DNA from: an uncultured Collinsella sp.
GTDB taxonomy: Bacteria > Actinomycetota > Coriobacteriia > Coriobacteriales > Coriobacteriaceae
Length of the DNA stretch: 7,960 bases
Reading direction: 5' to 3'
Assembly: GCA_958372035.1 (NCBI GenBank)
Contig: CATXML010000047.1
Span: 1-7,960 of the forward strand
The translations under genes and the position numbers were made by a program. Of the stretch, positions 6,312-7,960 are shown one piece after another. Position 1 is the stretch's first letter; every line of letters starts with the position of its first letter. Below the pieces are notes generated by a model. It ran no database searches and was not told the origin of the DNA. It saw nothing but the letters and a program-made list of their open reading frames with translations.

Positions 6312-6657
6312 GGGAACCTCCCTGCTTCTGGGGCCAAAACTTCCATTGGTTTTGGCTGTCGATGCCGACCGTATCAGTCACTACTTGACCAATTTCTGAC
6401 CAAATGCTTGACGGATTGACATCTCCGCAGGTAAAAGGTGGTAAAAATTACTTCAACTTTTTTCGAGCGACAATTGCGTGGTCGCTGGCGGTAAAGCGAC
6501 ATGTGTCAAAAGCATCGTCTGCCGAGGAAACCTTGCCGCTCACCGAATTGCACGAACGTAAAAATCGCCAATTATGGAGACGGTCTCGAACACGTCGTCG
6601 AAACGATGCGGTAACATCTCCCTGCAAACACTGTAGTTAGCTAAAGGGGGAGTTCGC
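6312..6657. promoter_or_regulatory. Divergent intergenic region
   Basis: 346 bases between the start of the minus-strand surface operon and the plus-strand oxidoreductase; promoters for both should lie here. Visible signals are the perfect inverted repeat GCCAAAAC-N8-GTTTTGGC (6333-6356), four TGAC repeats (6386-6420), and the small palindrome GAGAC-G-GTCTC near 6575-6585. On the plus strand TTGACA (6416-6421, perfect -35) has only TAAAAA at 20-base spacing, and TTGACG (6408-6413) has TAAAAG at 18 bases; both would give a leader of over 200 bases. A TAACAT -10-like hexamer closer to the gene lacks a -35. A 78-codon open frame at 6404-6640 has no ribosome binding site and no recognisable sequence, so I do not call it. 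Confidence 0.5.
6333..6356. repeat. Perfect inverted repeat GCCAAAAC-N8-GTTTTGGC
   Basis: Two exact 8-base arms (6333-6340 and 6349-6356) separated by 8 bases, 21 bases upstream of the ATG of the 98-residue gene. The spacing suits a dimeric repressor site over the leader. As RNA it could also form a hairpin just ahead of the GGGAGG ribosome binding site. Which one applies cannot be decided from sequence. Confidence 0.6.
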
Positions 6658-7960
6658 GTGTCTGCAACTATCAAACCCTTCACCGACGAGTTCGAAGAGT
6701 ATGGTCGCGATGAGTCTCGCACATCGGGCGAGGCCTCGAGCATCTCGTTTCCGACAACGGAGGACGAGGTCCGCGCCATTTTGAAAAAGCTCCATGCCGA
6801 GTGTGTCCCGGTGACGGTTCAAGGCGCCCGGACCGGTCTTGCCGCCGGCGCCGTGCCTCATGGCGGTCACATTCTCAATACTTCCCGCATGAATCGCTAC
6901 CTGGGCATTCGCCGCGATGAGCAGGGCCGCTTTCTTTTGCGTGTGGCGCCCGGCGTCGTGCTGTCTGAGCTGCGCAAGCAACTGGGCAAGAAAGTGCTGC
7001 CGACTGCCGGCTGGGACCAGGCATCGCTTGAAGCCTACGAGGAGTTCCAGGAAGCTCCCGAGCAATTCTTTCCTACCGATCCCACCGAGGCATCTGCCTG
7101 CTTGGGCGGTATGGCGGCATGCAACGCTTCCGGCGCCCGTAGCTACGCTTACGGCCCCATGCGCCCTCACGTCACGGGCCTTCATGTCGTGTTGACCGAT
7201 GGCGACCTGCTCGAGCTCCAACGTGGCGAGGTTTTTGCACAGGGTCGTCGCCTTTCGCTCGTCACGGTGCAGGGCCGCACGCTCGAGCTCGACCTTCCCG
7301 ACTACACCATGCCCAAGACCAAAAATGCTTCGGGCTATTTCGTTGCTGACGATATGGATGCCATTGATCTGTTTATCGGTGCGTGTGGCACACTCGGCGT
7401 CATCACCGAGCTCGAGATTGCCCTGCAGGCGGCGCCTGCGGTCGTTTGGGGCGTGAGTTGCTTCTTTGATAGCGAAGACAAGGCTGTGTCCTTCACCGAT
7501 TCTGTGCGCCCCGTCCTGTCCCACGCGGCTGCCATCGAATATTTCGATCCGGGCGCCCTGGATATCCTACGTCGTCAGCGTGAGCAGTCGACCGCGTTCG
7601 CCTCGCTGCCGGCGCTCGACAAAGACGCCAAGGTCTGTGTTTACGTGGAGCTCGACTGCGACGACGAAGCCCAGGCGACCGAGGAGCTGTATCACTTGGG
7701 GTGGGTACTGGAGCTTGCGGGCGGCAGCGACGATGCGACATGGGTCGCGCGCACCGAAGTCGATCGCGAGTGTCAGCGATTCTTCCGCCATGCGGTGCCC
7801 GAGAGCGTCAACATGCTCATCGACGAGCGTCGCCGCACGGATCCCACCATCACCAAACTGGGCTCGGACATGTCGGTGCCCAACGCATGCCTGGCCGATG
7901 TCATCGCCCTTTATCGCCGCACGTTGGCCGAAAGTGGGCTTGAATCTGCCGCCTGGGGGC
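6658..7960 (+). CDS. GlcD-like FAD-binding oxidoreductase, C-terminus beyond right edge
   Basis: 434 residues are visible, and the gene continues past the window. It belongs to the FAD-binding type 4 (VAO/PCMH) superfamily, near glycolate oxidase GlcD and D-lactate dehydrogenases, which oxidise 2-hydroxy acids to 2-oxo acids using FAD. Seen: the FAD-pyrophosphate loop VTVQGARTGL (52-61), then GGHILNTSRMNR; the second signature CLGGMAACNASGARS (148-162) with YG at 165-166; and CGTLGVITELEI (243-254). The cap or C-terminal FAD-oxidase domain begins after about 260. A Cys (155) stands where Thr is common in relatives. There is no signal peptide, so it is cytoplasmic or peripheral. GTG 6658 is the start: AAGGGGGAG lies five bases upstream, and an in-frame TAG lies just before that. 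It is divergent from the surface operon. The substrate cannot be assigned. Confidence 0.9.
   Translation, partial: MSATIKPFTDEFEEYGRDESRTSGEASSISFPTTEDEVRAILKKLHAECVPVTVQGARTGLAAGAVPHGGHILNTSRMNRYLGIRRDEQGRFLLRVAPGVVLSELRKQLGKKVLPTAGWDQASLEAYEEFQEAPEQFFPTDPTEASACLGGMAACNASGARSYAYGPMRPHVTGLHVVLTDGDLLELQRGEVFAQGRRLSLVTVQGRTLELDLPDYTMPKTKNASGYFVADDMDAIDLFIGACGTLGVITELEIALQAAPAVVWGVSCFFDSEDKAVSFTDSVRPVLSHAAAIEYFDPGALDILRRQREQSTAFASLPALDKDAKVCVYVELDCDDEAQATEELYHLGWVLELAGGSDDATWVARTEVDRECQRFFRHAVPESVNMLIDERRRTDPTITKLGSDMSVPNACLADVIALYRRTLAESGLESAAWG

Noticed and set aside
6019..6381. N-terminal extension of the 169-residue membrane protein up to 6381
   Set aside because: It would overlap the whole 98-residue gene in another frame, gives an Arg/His/Pro-rich product, and ATG 6018 has its own ribosome binding site and the ATGA coupling.
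6404..6640. 78-codon plus-strand frame in the divergent region
   Set aside because: No ribosome binding site, Arg-rich tail, no recognisable sequence, and it covers the regulatory repeats.
6637..7524. 295-codon minus-strand frame
   Set aside because: Antisense to the GlcD-like gene, whose FAD-binding signatures are unambiguous.

Overview
The window is GC-rich, uses GTG as well as ATG starts, and has good Shine-Dalgarno sites. Its gene content (a DUF554 membrane protein, Ala-rich secreted proteins, a TerB_N/TerB_C protein next to a DUF2791-type ATPase) fits a Gram-positive actinobacterium of the Coriobacteriia, for example a Collinsella-like gut species. That assignment is inferred from protein style, not from a marker gene. 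Nearly everything is on the minus strand. Only the oxidoreductase at the right edge is on the plus strand. I see no tRNA, rRNA, CRISPR array or insertion sequence.

Minus strand, read right to left from the divergent intergenic region at about 6.3-6.66 kb. First comes a cell-surface operon: a 98-residue protein with an endonuclease-fold-like IEVDD segment; a 169-residue single-pass membrane protein, coupled to it by an ATGA overlap; a 199-residue secreted protein with two WxL-like motifs (W-T-I and W-T-V); a 93-residue protein made of little more than a signal peptide, a degenerate sorting signal (LAQTDD), a membrane segment and a basic tail; and a 476-residue secreted cysteine-containing protein of unknown family. 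The mix of WxL-like protein and mini sorting-signal protein resembles the Csc/WxL surface-complex clusters of Firmicutes, in diverged form. Next is a stand-alone DUF554 membrane protein preceded by two inverted repeats.

The left end is a defence- or stress-type cassette: a TerB_N/TerB_C protein of 586 residues (GTG start, own extended -10 promoter) whose stop overlaps by 8 bases the start of a P-loop ATPase related to BrxD (DUF2791), which runs off the left edge. In other genomes this pair is usually accompanied by a superfamily 2 helicase, which I expect just beyond position 1.

On the right, a GlcD-like FAD-linked oxidoreductase starts at 6658 and runs off the window. The 346-base divergent region between it and the surface operon holds a perfect 8+8 inverted repeat and an iterated TGAC array, but no convincing -35/-10 pair.
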